Below are positions 18,011 to 25,838 of a stretch of 64,000 nucleotides of DNA, in pieces. Positions within the stretch are counted from its first letter, which is position 1, and every line of letters starts with the position of its first letter. The notes below the pieces were generated by a model. It did no database searches and was not told the origin of the DNA. It saw only the letters and a list, made by a program, of their open reading frames with translations. Position numbers and translations under genes: made by a program. The stretch covers positions 46,063-110,062 of the forward strand of contig NZXU01000100.1 in assembly GCA_002698425.1 (NCBI GenBank), written 5' to 3'. This stretch comes from Ahrensia sp. GTDB taxonomy: Bacteria; Pseudomonadota; Alphaproteobacteria; Rhizobiales; Rhizobiaceae.

Positions 18011-18970
18011 ATGAAACTGTTACTTCGTACGATCGCCGCAGGAGCGCTTGTGCTGGGAGCACAATCGGCGGTGGCCGAGGAGACCTTCATCACCATCGGC
18101 ACGGGCGGCCAGACGGGCGTCTACTACGTCGTCGGCCAGTCCATTTGCCGCCTGGTGAACCGTGGCACGGCAGACCACAACATCAAATGCACCGCGCCGT
18201 CGACCGGCGGTTCGATCGACAATATCAACGCCATCAAGAACGGCGACCGCCAGATGGGCGTCGCCCAGTCGGACTGGCAGTTTCACGCCTATAACGGCTC
18301 GTCCCAGTTCGAGGGCGACAAGTTCGACAAGCTGCGCGCGGTCTTCTCCGTGCATGGCGAGCCCTTCACCGTCGTCGCCCGCGCCGATGCCGGCGTGAAG
18401 AATTTCGACGACCTCAAGGGCAAGCGCGTCAATATCGGCAATCCGGGGTCGGGCCAGCGCGCGACCATGGACGTCGTCATGAACGCCAAGGGCTGGACGC
18501 TCGACGACTTCGCGCTCGCTTCCGAGCTCAAGGCCGCCGAACAGGCTGGTGCGCTCGGCGACAACAAGATCGACGCGATGATCTACACCGTCGGCCATCC
18601 GGCAGGCGCGATCCAGGAAGCCACGACGACCACCGACGCGACGCTCGTCAATGTAGATGGCGACGCGATCGGCAAGCTGGTCGAAGACAACCCGTATTAC
18701 GCTTGGGCGACCATTCCGGGCGGCATGTACAAGGGCAATGACGAAGACACGACCACCTTCGGCGTGAAGGCGACCTTCGTGTCCTCCTCGGACGTGCCGG
18801 AAGACGTCATCTACCAGGTCGTCAAGGCGGTCTTCGACAATTTCGACCGCTTCAAGAAGCTGCACCCGGCCTTCGAGAATCTGACCGAAGAGCAGATGAT
18901 CAAGGACGGCCTTTCCGCGCCGCTGCATGCCGGCGCCGAGAAGTACTACAAGGAACGCGGCTGGATGTAA
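18011..18970 (+). CDS. TAXI family TRAP transporter solute-binding protein
   Basis: The 319-residue protein has a Sec signal peptide (MKLLLRTIAAGALVLGAQSAVA, cleavage likely after AVAEE region) and the TAXI domain start FITIGTGGQTGVYYVVGQSICRLVN, with NIGNPGSGQRATMDVV in the middle. TAXI proteins bind a carboxylate-type solute in the periplasm and deliver it to a fused TRAP permease. GGGAGAAAG precedes the ATG. The permease follows after a strong hairpin, which would let this protein be made in excess of the permease. The substrate is unknown; the downstream aminotransferase hints at an amino or keto acid. Confidence 0.9.
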   Translation: MKLLLRTIAAGALVLGAQSAVAEETFITIGTGGQTGVYYVVGQSICRLVNRGTADHNIKCTAPSTGGSIDNINAIKNGDRQMGVAQSDWQFHAYNGSSQFEGDKFDKLRAVFSVHGEPFTVVARADAGVKNFDDLKGKRVNIGNPGSGQRATMDVVMNAKGWTLDDFALASELKAAEQAGALGDNKIDAMIYTVGHPAGAIQEATTTTDATLVNVDGDAIGKLVEDNPYYAWATIPGGMYKGNDEDTTTFGVKATFVSSSDVPEDVIYQVVKAVFDNFDRFKKLHPAFENLTEEQMIKDGLSAPLHAGAEKYYKERGWM

Positions 18971-18979
18971 GCCGCTGCC

Positions 18980-19007
18980 GGACCTCGCAGGCTTGCCTGC
19001 GGGGTCC
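18980..19007 (+). terminator. Strong hairpin between TAXI binding protein and permease
   Basis: A 13-bp stem with one G-T pair runs 18980-18992 against 18995-19007, followed by CCTTTGTTTT. It starts 9 bases after the binding-protein stop codon. It fits an intrinsic terminator or processing hairpin allowing partial read-through into the permease gene. Confidence 0.7.
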
Positions 19008-19066
19008 CTTTGTTTTCGAGGGGCTCGTGCAACAGGGCCGCATGAAGCGGCGCGATCGGGGATGAT

Positions 19067-21817
19067 ATGATGGCTGAAACGTCGAGCGCGAAAGAATATG
19101 AGGGGCTCAGCCAGGCGGAAATCGACGAACTCGTCGCGCAGGCCGATACCGGAGGCCGCAATGCCGGCCCCTTCATCGGACGCCTGATTGCCGGCATCGC
19201 TCTCGTCTGGTCCCTGTTCCAGCTCTGGTTCGCCTCGCCGCTGCCCTTTGCGCTCGGTTTCGGCGTCTTCAACGACACCGAGGCCCGCTCGATCCATCTC
19301 GCCTTTGCCGTCGTCCTCGCGTTTCTCGCCTTCCCGCCGGCCCGATCGACTGTCCAGACGGCCCTCGGGGTCGGGGTTCCGCTCGTTCTCGGCGGGCTCC
19401 TCGCGATTTCCGCGGGAGACATCTTTCCTGCCTGGGTCGTCCTGCTGATCACCGTCGTCGTGGCCGCGGCCTGTGCGCTGCCGACCCGCAACGACCGCGT
19501 CGCCATCCAGGAATGGGCGATGGCGATCGTCGGCGGCTTCTGCGCCGCCTATATCTTCCTGTTCTATCGCGATCTCGCCGACCGGGTCGGCCAGCCGATC
19601 TTCATCGACTATGTCGTCTCCATCGCCGGTCTTCTGCTGCTTCTCGAAGCCGCGCGGCGCTCGCTCGGTCCGGCTCTGGTTATCGTCGCCTCGGTGTTCC
19701 TGCTCTACACGGTGCTCGGGCCGTATATGCCCGAGATCATCGCCCACAAGGGCAACAATCTTCGCGAGATCATCAACCACCACTGGATCACGACCGAGGG
19801 CGTGTTCGGCATCGCGCTCGGCGTGTCGACCTCCTTCGTCTTCCTGTTCGTGCTGTTCGGCGCGCTGTTGGACAAGGCCGGCGCCGGCAACTACTTCATC
19901 CAGGTCGCCTTTTCGCTGATGGGCCACATGAAGGGCGGACCGGCCAAGGCGGCTGTCGTCTCGTCGGCGATGACTGGCCTGATCTCCGGTTCCTCCATCG
20001 CCAATGTGGTGACAACCGGCACCTTCACCATCCCGCTGATGAAAAAGGTCGGCTTTTCCTCCGAGAAGGCCGGCGCGGTCGAGGTCGCATCCTCCGTCAA
20101 CGGCCAGATCATGCCGCCGGTGATGGGCGCCGCCGCCTTCCTGATGGTGGAATATGTCGGCATTCCGTATTTCGACGTGGTCAAGCACGCTTTCTTGCCG
20201 GCGCTGATCTCCTATATCGCGCTTGTCTATATCGTTCATCTGGAAGCCGCCAAGGCCGGCATGGAAGGCCTGCCGCGCGCCTATGAGCCGGGCCCGATCA
20301 TGCGCCGCCTTGTCGGCTTCGTCTTCGGCGTCCTGGTCCTGTGCGTGCTGTCGCTGGCCGTCTATTACGGCATGGGCTGGATCCGCCCGACCTTCGGCGC
20401 CGCCGCGCCCTATGTCATCTTCGCCGTGCTGACGGCGGCCTATGTGGCGCTGGTCGTCTTCGGGTCGCGCTATCCGGAGCCGAAGATGGACGATCCGAAC
20501 GCGCCGGTCACCTCGCTGCCGCTGCCGGGGCCGACCATCAAATCGGGCCTGCATTTCATCCTGCCTGTCGTCGTCCTCGTCTGGGCGCTGATGGTGGAAC
20601 GGCTGTCGCCGGGCCTGTCGGCCTTCTGGGCCTCGGCCTTCATGATCTTCATCCTTCTGACCCAGCGCCCGCTCTTCGCGATCTTCCGGGGCGAAAGCGA
20701 TATGGGCGCAGCCGTCAAGCGCGGCTGGGACGAACTGATCGACGGGCTGATCTCGGGCGCGCGCAACATGATCGGCATCGGCATCGCCACGGCGACGGCC
20801 GGCATCATCGTCGGCGCGGTGTCTCAGACCGGCGTCGGCTCGGCGCTCGCCGATGTCGTCGAGGTGCTGTCCGGCGGCAACCTGCTGGCGATCCTGTTCC
20901 TGACGGCGATCCTGTCGCTGATCCTCGGCATGGGCCTGCCGACCACGGCGAACTATATCGTCGTCTCGGCGCTGCTCGCCCCGGTGATCGTCACGCTCGG
21001 GCAGGAAAACGGCCTGCTGGTGCCGCTGATCGCGGTCCATCTCTTCGTTTTCTATTTCGGCATCATGGCCGACGTGACCCCGCCGGTCGGCCTTGCCTCC
21101 TTCGCCGCGGCGGCCGTGTCTGGCGGCGATCCGATCCGTACCGGCGTCGTCGCTTTCTTCTATTCGCTGAGAACGGCGGCGCTGCCCTTCCTCTTTATCT
21201 TCAATACCGATCTTCTGCTCATCGACGTCGACTGGATCCACGGTCTCTTTGTCTTCATTACCGCGACGGTGGCGATGCTGCTGTTCGCGGCGGGCACGCA
21301 GGGCTGGTTCCTGGCGCGCAACCGGATCTGGGAAACGGTGGCCTTGCTGCTGCTCGCCTTCACCTTCTTCCGGCCCGGTTTCTGGATGGACATGATCTAT
21401 CCGCCCTATGAGGACGTCGCGCCGACGGAGATCGCGGCGGCGGCCGGAGACATCCCCGCCGGCGAAAGCCTGCGCATGCGGATATCCGGCATGGACGCCG
21501 TCGGCGACGTGCGCGAATGGGTCGTGCTGCTGCCATTGCCCGAGGGCGCCAGCGGCGATGAGCGGCTCGAAGCCGCCGGGCTGACGATCATCGACCGAGA
21601 CGGCAAGATGATCATCGACGATGTCGCTTTCGATTCGCCGGCCCAGAAGGTCGGGCTCGACTGGGACCAGGAAATCATCCGCGTCCTGAAACCGGCCAGT
21701 CCGCCGACAAAATATTTGATGTATATTCCGGCGCTCCTGCTGCTTGCCCTGGTCATCTGGGCGCAGCGGCGGCGGGCGGAGAATTCGCCGGGCCGGCCGC
21801 AGGAAGCGGCGGCGTAG
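19067..21817 (+). CDS. TRAP transporter fused permease (4TM/12TM) with DUF3394 tail
   Basis: The 916-residue protein combines the small (DctQ-like) and large (DctM-like) TRAP permease parts in one chain, as is usual for TAXI systems. Roughly 16-18 hydrophobic segments precede a C-terminal soluble segment (about 770-880) of DUF3394 type, ending in one more membrane helix. Motifs include SSAMTGLISGSSIANVVTTGTFTIPLMKKVGF and GMGLPTTANYIVVSALLAP. It drives solute uptake with Na+ or H+ gradients in the inner membrane. ATG 19067 and 19070 are both possible. The UspA gene follows after 17 bases. Confidence 0.92.
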   Translation: MMAETSSAKEYEGLSQAEIDELVAQADTGGRNAGPFIGRLIAGIALVWSLFQLWFASPLPFALGFGVFNDTEARSIHLAFAVVLAFLAFPPARSTVQTALGVGVPLVLGGLLAISAGDIFPAWVVLLITVVVAAACALPTRNDRVAIQEWAMAIVGGFCAAYIFLFYRDLADRVGQPIFIDYVVSIAGLLLLLEAARRSLGPALVIVASVFLLYTVLGPYMPEIIAHKGNNLREIINHHWITTEGVFGIALGVSTSFVFLFVLFGALLDKAGAGNYFIQVAFSLMGHMKGGPAKAAVVSSAMTGLISGSSIANVVTTGTFTIPLMKKVGFSSEKAGAVEVASSVNGQIMPPVMGAAAFLMVEYVGIPYFDVVKHAFLPALISYIALVYIVHLEAAKAGMEGLPRAYEPGPIMRRLVGFVFGVLVLCVLSLAVYYGMGWIRPTFGAAAPYVIFAVLTAAYVALVVFGSRYPEPKMDDPNAPVTSLPLPGPTIKSGLHFILPVVVLVWALMVERLSPGLSAFWASAFMIFILLTQRPLFAIFRGESDMGAAVKRGWDELIDGLISGARNMIGIGIATATAGIIVGAVSQTGVGSALADVVEVLSGGNLLAILFLTAILSLILGMGLPTTANYIVVSALLAPVIVTLGQENGLLVPLIAVHLFVFYFGIMADVTPPVGLASFAAAAVSGGDPIRTGVVAFFYSLRTAALPFLFIFNTDLLLIDVDWIHGLFVFITATVAMLLFAAGTQGWFLARNRIWETVALLLLAFTFFRPGFWMDMIYPPYEDVAPTEIAAAAGDIPAGESLRMRISGMDAVGDVREWVVLLPLPEGASGDERLEAAGLTIIDRDGKMIIDDVAFDSPAQKVGLDWDQEIIRVLKPASPPTKYLMYIPALLLLALVIWAQRRRAENSPGRPQEAAA

Positions 21818-21834
21818 GAGGGGAGTAAACGACG

Positions 21835-22260
21835 ATGTACAAGGCAATCATGCTGCCGATCGATCTTGCCCATGACAGTTCATGGAAGAAGGCGATCCCC
21901 GTGGCGCGTCAAATGGCCGAGACCTTCGGCGCGAAACTGCATGCGATCACCGTCGTGCAGGACATCCGCAACGCGGTCGTCTCGCAATATTTCCCGAAGG
22001 ACTATGAGGAGACGCTGGCGCGCGACGCCGCCGAAAAGCTCTCCGCGCTGATCGCCGCCGAACTGCCGGGCGTCGAGGTGACCGAACATATCGCCATCGG
22101 GCAGGTCTATCGCGAAATCGTGCAGGCCGCCGAGAAAAACGGCTGCGACCTGATCGTCATGGCGTCGCATCGTCCCGAACTGTCCGACCTCTTGATCGGA
22201 CCGAACGCCGATCATGTCGCCCGGCACACGCCGGCCTCCGTCATGATCGTTCGCGAGTAG
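21835..22260 (+). CDS. Universal stress protein UspA family
   Basis: The 141-residue single-domain UspA protein begins MYKAIMLPIDLAHDSSWKKAIPVAR and ends with the nucleotide-loop region VMASHRPELSDLLIGPNADHVARHTPASVMIV. The loop is G-x-x-A-D rather than the usual G-S-x-x, so ATP binding is uncertain. AGGAGGGGAG lies close before the ATG. UspA genes are common in TRAP operons; TeaD of the Halomonas ectoine TRAP system is known to modulate uptake, and a similar role is inferred here. Confidence 0.88.
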   Translation: MYKAIMLPIDLAHDSSWKKAIPVARQMAETFGAKLHAITVVQDIRNAVVSQYFPKDYEETLARDAAEKLSALIAAELPGVEVTEHIAIGQVYREIVQAAEKNGCDLIVMASHRPELSDLLIGPNADHVARHTPASVMIVRE

Positions 22261-22275
22261 TTTCGCCGCCCGCAT

Positions 22276-22297
22276 TTGCGCCGCAATTGCGGCGCAA
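22276..22297. promoter_or_regulatory. Perfect 22-bp palindrome between uspA and aminotransferase genes
   Basis: The 22 bases read identically on both strands, centred between 22286 and 22287, with half-site TTGCGCCGCAA. It is 15 bases after the UspA stop and 62 bases before the aminotransferase ATG. It has no loop and no following T-run, which fits a dimeric repressor operator better than a terminator. Confidence 0.5.
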
Positions 22298-22358
22298 GCG
22301 CCGTCGCGAATTCGATCGGGCGGAATGGACCGCGGAACTGGTCGAGAGGGATGATTTC

Positions 22359-23681
22359 ATGACTTCGCATATTTTTGGTCGCTCGACCGCGGGATCGCTG
22401 CCCGTGGCCGCGAAGGGCGACGGCTGTTACATCGTCGACACCAACGGCAGGCGCTATTTCGACGGGTCCGGCGGCGCGGCGGTTTCCTGCCTCGGCCACT
22501 CCGACGCGGACGTGACGGCCGCGATCAAGGAACAGGTCGACAGGATCGCCTTTGCCCATACGGGCTTCTTCACCTCAGAGCCGGCGGAAGACCTTGCGAA
22601 CCTGCTCGTCGAGCATGCGCCCGAAGGCATCGACCGCGTCTATCTCGTGTCCGGCGGCTCCGAGGCGGTCGAGGCGGCGATCAAGCTCGCGCGGCAATAT
22701 TTCCTCGAGATCGGCCAGGACCGCTACCGCGTCATCGCGCGCCGCCAGTCCTATCACGGCAACACGCTGGGCGCGCTCGCCGCCGGCGGCAATGAATGGC
22801 GCCGCCGCCAGTTCGCGCCGATGCTGGTCGAGACCTCGCATATCTCGCCCTGCTACGAATATCGCGGCCGCGAAGAGGGCGAGAGCGCCTTCGATTACGG
22901 CCAGCGCGTCGCCAACGAACTGGAAGCCGAGATCGAGCGGTTGGGCCCCGAAACGGTGCTGGCCTTCATCGCCGAACCGGTCGTCGGCGCGACCGCCGGC
23001 GCGGTTCCGCCGGTCGAGGGCTATTACAGGCGTATCCGCGAGATCTGCGACAAATACGGCATCCTGCTGATCCTCGACGAGGTGATGTGCGGCATGGGCC
23101 GCACCGGCACGCTTTTCGCCTGCGAGCAGGAGGGCATCTCCCCCGACATCGTCACCGTCGCCAAGGGTCTCGGCGCTGGCTATCAGCCGATCGGCGCGAT
23201 GCTCTGCACCGCTAAGATCTACGATGCGATCGCCGCGGGATCGGGCTTCTTCCAGCACGGACACACCTATATGGGCCATCCGGTCGCCACCGCCGCCTCG
23301 CGCGCCGTGATCAATGCGATCCTCGGACGGGGCTTGCTTGCGAAAGTCCGCGACCAGGGCGCGCGGCTGAAGGCCGAACTGCACAACGCCTTCGGCCAGC
23401 ATCCCAATATCGGCGACATTCGCGGCCGCGGCCTCTTCCTCGGCATGGAATTCGTCGCCGACCGCGAGACGAAGGACCCCTTCGATCCGAAGCGCGGCGT
23501 CGCGAAGAACTTCAAGAAGCACGCCTTCGAGGCCGGCCTGATCTGCTATCCGATGAGCGGCACGATCGACGGGGCGAGGGGCGATCACGTTCTCCTCGCG
23601 CCACCCTTCATCATCGAGGATGCGCAGATCGACGAGGTCGTCGGCAAGCTCGACATCGCGGTCAAGGCGGTCTTCGCGTGA
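22359..23681 (+). CDS. Class III PLP-dependent aminotransferase
   Basis: The 440-residue protein has the class III signature LILDEVMCGMGRTGTLFACEQEGISPDIVTVAKGLGAGYQPIGA, with the PLP Lys in VAKGLG near residue 271, and the upstream YLVSGGSEAVEAAIK and SYHGNT phosphate-binding regions. It transfers an amino group from an omega-amino acid or amine to a keto acid in the cytoplasm. ATG at 22359 follows GAGAGG; the extra in-frame 24 residues upstream cover the palindrome and do not resemble the family. Its stop overlaps the next start, so it is coupled to the BKACE gene. Confidence 0.9.
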   Translation: MTSHIFGRSTAGSLPVAAKGDGCYIVDTNGRRYFDGSGGAAVSCLGHSDADVTAAIKEQVDRIAFAHTGFFTSEPAEDLANLLVEHAPEGIDRVYLVSGGSEAVEAAIKLARQYFLEIGQDRYRVIARRQSYHGNTLGALAAGGNEWRRRQFAPMLVETSHISPCYEYRGREEGESAFDYGQRVANELEAEIERLGPETVLAFIAEPVVGATAGAVPPVEGYYRRIREICDKYGILLILDEVMCGMGRTGTLFACEQEGISPDIVTVAKGLGAGYQPIGAMLCTAKIYDAIAAGSGFFQHGHTYMGHPVATAASRAVINAILGRGLLAKVRDQGARLKAELHNAFGQHPNIGDIRGRGLFLGMEFVADRETKDPFDPKRGVAKNFKKHAFEAGLICYPMSGTIDGARGDHVLLAPPFIIEDAQIDEVVGKLDIAVKAVFA

Positions 23682-24451
23682 CGTTTGCGGCGCTGCCCGA
23701 CATCATGGTCGCGCCCAACGGGGCGCGGCGCACCAGAGCCGATCACCCGGCCCTTCCGGTGACGATCCCGCAAACGGTCGAAACCGCGAAAGCCTGCTTT
23801 GAGGCCGGCGCGGGCGGCATTCACGCCCATGTCCGCGACGCGGATCAGGCGCATGTTCTCGACGCCGGGCTCTACCGGGAACTCGTTGCGGAACTCGCCC
23901 GCGAACTGCCCGACATGGCCGTGCAGATCACCACCGAGGCGGTCGGCCGCTACACGCCGGACGAACAGCGCGCCGTTGTCCGCGCCGTCATGCCGAAAAT
24001 GGTCTCCGTGGCGCTCCGCGAGATGATCTCCGACGCCGACACGACCGAAGCCGCGCGCTTCTATTATTGGGCACATGAGGCGCGGATTGCGGTCCAGCAC
24101 ATCCTCTATGCGCCGAACGAGCTGTCGAGCCTTGAGGAACTGGTCGCCGCAGGCGTCATTCCGGGCGGCGAACTCCAATGCCTTTTCGTGCTCGGCCGTT
24201 ACGCGAAGGACCAGGAAAGCGATCCGCTCGACCTGTTGCCCTTTCTCGATACGCTGCGCATGTCGGAGCTGACGGCCGACTGGGCGGTTTGCGCCTTCGG
24301 ACGCGGCGAGACGGCGGCGCTTCAGGCGGCTTTCGCCGCCGGCGGCAAGGCCCGTGTCGGCTTCGAGAACAGCCTGTGGAACGCCGACGGCTCGCTTGCC
24401 GCGGACAATGCCGAACGCGTCCGGGCCATCGCCGCGCTGCGGTCCCGTTGA
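23678..24451 (+). CDS. 3-keto-5-aminohexanoate cleavage-type enzyme (BKACE family)
   Basis: The 257-residue TIM-barrel protein carries GIHAHVRD near residue 47, the pair of His zinc ligands of the BKACE (beta-keto acid cleavage enzyme) family, plus APNGARRT near the N-terminus. BKACE enzymes condense a beta-keto acid with acetyl-CoA to give acetoacetate and an acyl-CoA. It is somewhat shorter than the more common 270-310 residues. GTG at 23678 overlaps the aminotransferase TGA. The pair suggests transamination to a beta-keto acid followed by thiolysis-like cleavage; the substrate is open. Confidence 0.85.
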   Translation: MTFAALPDIMVAPNGARRTRADHPALPVTIPQTVETAKACFEAGAGGIHAHVRDADQAHVLDAGLYRELVAELARELPDMAVQITTEAVGRYTPDEQRAVVRAVMPKMVSVALREMISDADTTEAARFYYWAHEARIAVQHILYAPNELSSLEELVAAGVIPGGELQCLFVLGRYAKDQESDPLDLLPFLDTLRMSELTADWAVCAFGRGETAALQAAFAAGGKARVGFENSLWNADGSLAADNAERVRAIAALRSR

Positions 24452-24509
24452 CCCGACTGTATTGCTGGTGCAGACCAGCGACCGGTCCACGCCAGCAGGA
24501 GAGCATCGC

Positions 24510-25157
24510 ATGATCCGGTTTCACGGCTATTTCAGGTCGTCGTCATCCTATCGCTGCCGCATCGGTTTCAATCTGAAAGAGATCGACTACGAATTCGTGC
24601 CCGTCCACCTTCTCAATGAAGGCGGACAGCAGAAGAAGCCGGGCTACCAGGCGCTCAACCCGCAGATGCTGGTTCCGACGCTGGAAGCGGGCGATCTGAC
24701 GGTCGGCCAGTCGCTGGCGATCCTCGAATGGCTCGACGAGACCCATCCCGAACCGCCGCTCCTGCCGGCCAATGCCGACGACCGCGCCCGGGTCCGCGCC
24801 TTCGCGCTGGCGATCGCCTGCGAAACCCATCCGTTCCAGAACCTGCGCGTGCTGCAATATCTGCGCGACGATCTGGCGCTGGACCAGGACGGCGTCGATC
24901 GCTGGCTGCGGCGCTGGCTCGGAGACGGGCTCGCCGCCTGCGAGCAATTGCTGGTCGCCCGCGGGAATCAGTCGACATTCTGCTTCGGCGAAACGCCGGG
25001 TCTTGCCGACATCTGCCTCGTGCCCCAGGTCTTTTCGGCCCGGCGCTTCAATATCGACCTGTCGGAAATGCCGCAGATCGTCGCCATCGACGAAGCCTGC
25101 AACGCGCTTCCGGCCTTTGCAGACGCGCATCCTTCGAAGCAGCCGGACGCGGGCTGA
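24510..25157 (+). CDS. maiA: Maleylacetoacetate isomerase / zeta-class glutathione transferase
   Basis: The 215-residue protein has the zeta-GST N-terminal thioredoxin domain with FRSSSSYRCRIGFNLK at about 8-23 and PTLEAGDLTVGQSLAILEWLDE, then the all-helical C-domain with GETPGLADICLVPQVFSARRF. The enzyme uses glutathione to isomerise maleylacetoacetate to fumarylacetoacetate in aromatic amino acid breakdown; some relatives act on other maleyl or chlorinated compounds. ATG at 24510 follows AGGAGAG. No homogentisate dioxygenase or fumarylacetoacetase is beside it, so the role in this operon is uncertain. Confidence 0.85.
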   Translation: MIRFHGYFRSSSSYRCRIGFNLKEIDYEFVPVHLLNEGGQQKKPGYQALNPQMLVPTLEAGDLTVGQSLAILEWLDETHPEPPLLPANADDRARVRAFALAIACETHPFQNLRVLQYLRDDLALDQDGVDRWLRRWLGDGLAACEQLLVARGNQSTFCFGETPGLADICLVPQVFSARRFNIDLSEMPQIVAIDEACNALPAFADAHPSKQPDAG

Positions 25158-25182
25158 GAACCGGCCGCGGCAGGGCGAGTTC

Positions 25183-25199
25183 TTTAGAATAGTTAAAAA
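25183..25199 (+). promoter_or_regulatory. Irr-type ICE box candidate upstream of the iron operon
   Basis: TTTAGAA-TAG-TTAAAAA matches the rhizobial Irr ICE consensus TTTAGAA-N3-TTCTAAA at 12 of 14 positions, with a perfect left half. It ends 10 bases before the -35 box of the promoter for the imelysin/bacterioferritin operon, where a regulator could activate or hinder polymerase. Confidence 0.6.
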
Positions 25200-25208
25200 C
25201 TAGAGTGT

Positions 25209-25237
25209 TTGACACAAGTTTTAGGCTGCGGCATAAA
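25209..25237 (+). promoter_or_regulatory. Strong sigma-70-type promoter of the iron operon
   Basis: TTGACA (25209-25214, perfect -35), a 17-base spacer and CATAAA (25232-25237, 4 of 6 to the -10 consensus) point to a start near 25244. This makes the TTG at 25209 a promoter element and not a start codon. Confidence 0.65.
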
Positions 25238-25289
25238 CCTGAGGCCCAAGGTCAGGTTTGTAAATCGGGATAGAGTCGCGAGCCGCGCT

Positions 25290-25820
25290 GTGTACGAACG
25301 TTTCAATTGCCGGAATGGAAACGCCTCCGCCTATTTCGCGCGGCCTGCCGAACGGCTGGTGCTGGAAGGCTATCGCCACTGGACATGCGGTTTCGCGACG
25401 GGCGACGGCATGTCCTGGCAGTCCGCCAAGGATCTCTATGAAGACATTCTCGGCGGACGCGGCTCCGCGGCGGCGGTGCAGGCGCTCTCCGACTTCGTGT
25501 CCACGCTCGGCCGCTGCGCATCCTGCCCGCTGAAGACCTTCGCGTCCGGCTCGTCCCATATCTGCCGTGACGAGGTTCTGGTGATGGGCCTGATCGCCGG
25601 TATCCAGAACAATGACGAGGAAGCCGCTTCGCTTTGCCTCACCGAACTGTCCTGCGCGACGCGCTGCGACGAGGTGGCGCTGGCGGCGGGCTCCTTCGCG
25701 CTGGTGCTGCGCGGCCTCGACAAGCACCTGCTTCCGATCCCCGCCTCGGTGCTGCGCGACATCCTCGCGCGCTCGCATCCTGCATGGCGGGACACGCAAC
25801 CCAATCCAACGATACATTAG
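25290..25820 (+). CDS. Cys-rich protein of unknown function, first gene of the iron operon
   Basis: I do not recognise this family. With the GTG start at 25290 the product has 176 residues and eight Cys at about positions 7, 33, 76, 79, 92, 116, 122 and 126, including CASC at 76-79 and CATRC at 122-126. This spacing could bind a metal or iron-sulfur cluster. There is no signal peptide or membrane segment, so it is probably cytoplasmic. The longer frame from 25209 is rejected because that codon is the -35 box. It is followed after 18 bases by an imelysin gene, suggesting a role in iron handling. Confidence 0.6.
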   Translation: MYERFNCRNGNASAYFARPAERLVLEGYRHWTCGFATGDGMSWQSAKDLYEDILGGRGSAAAVQALSDFVSTLGRCASCPLKTFASGSSHICRDEVLVMGLIAGIQNNDEEAASLCLTELSCATRCDEVALAAGSFALVLRGLDKHLLPIPASVLRDILARSHPAWRDTQPNPTIH

Positions 25821-25838
25821 AACATACGGAGACGACCC

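Noticed and set aside
18020..21847. A 1275-residue open frame on the minus strand opposite the TAXI-TRAP genes.
   Set aside because: Low-complexity, Asp/Arg/His-rich translation with no family, lying wholly opposite well-defined transporter genes; a GC-rich third-position artefact.
24510..24580. Loss of the catalytic Cys in maleylacetoacetate isomerase (SSSSYR instead of SSCxxR).
   Set aside because: Bacterial zeta-class GSTs often have SSASYR or similar at this place; Ser is the general catalytic residue, so no loss is inferred.
25209..25292. A longer start (TTG at 25209) for the first iron-operon gene.
   Set aside because: TTGACA at this position is the -35 box of a promoter with a good -10; GTG 25290 is downstream of the likely transcript start.
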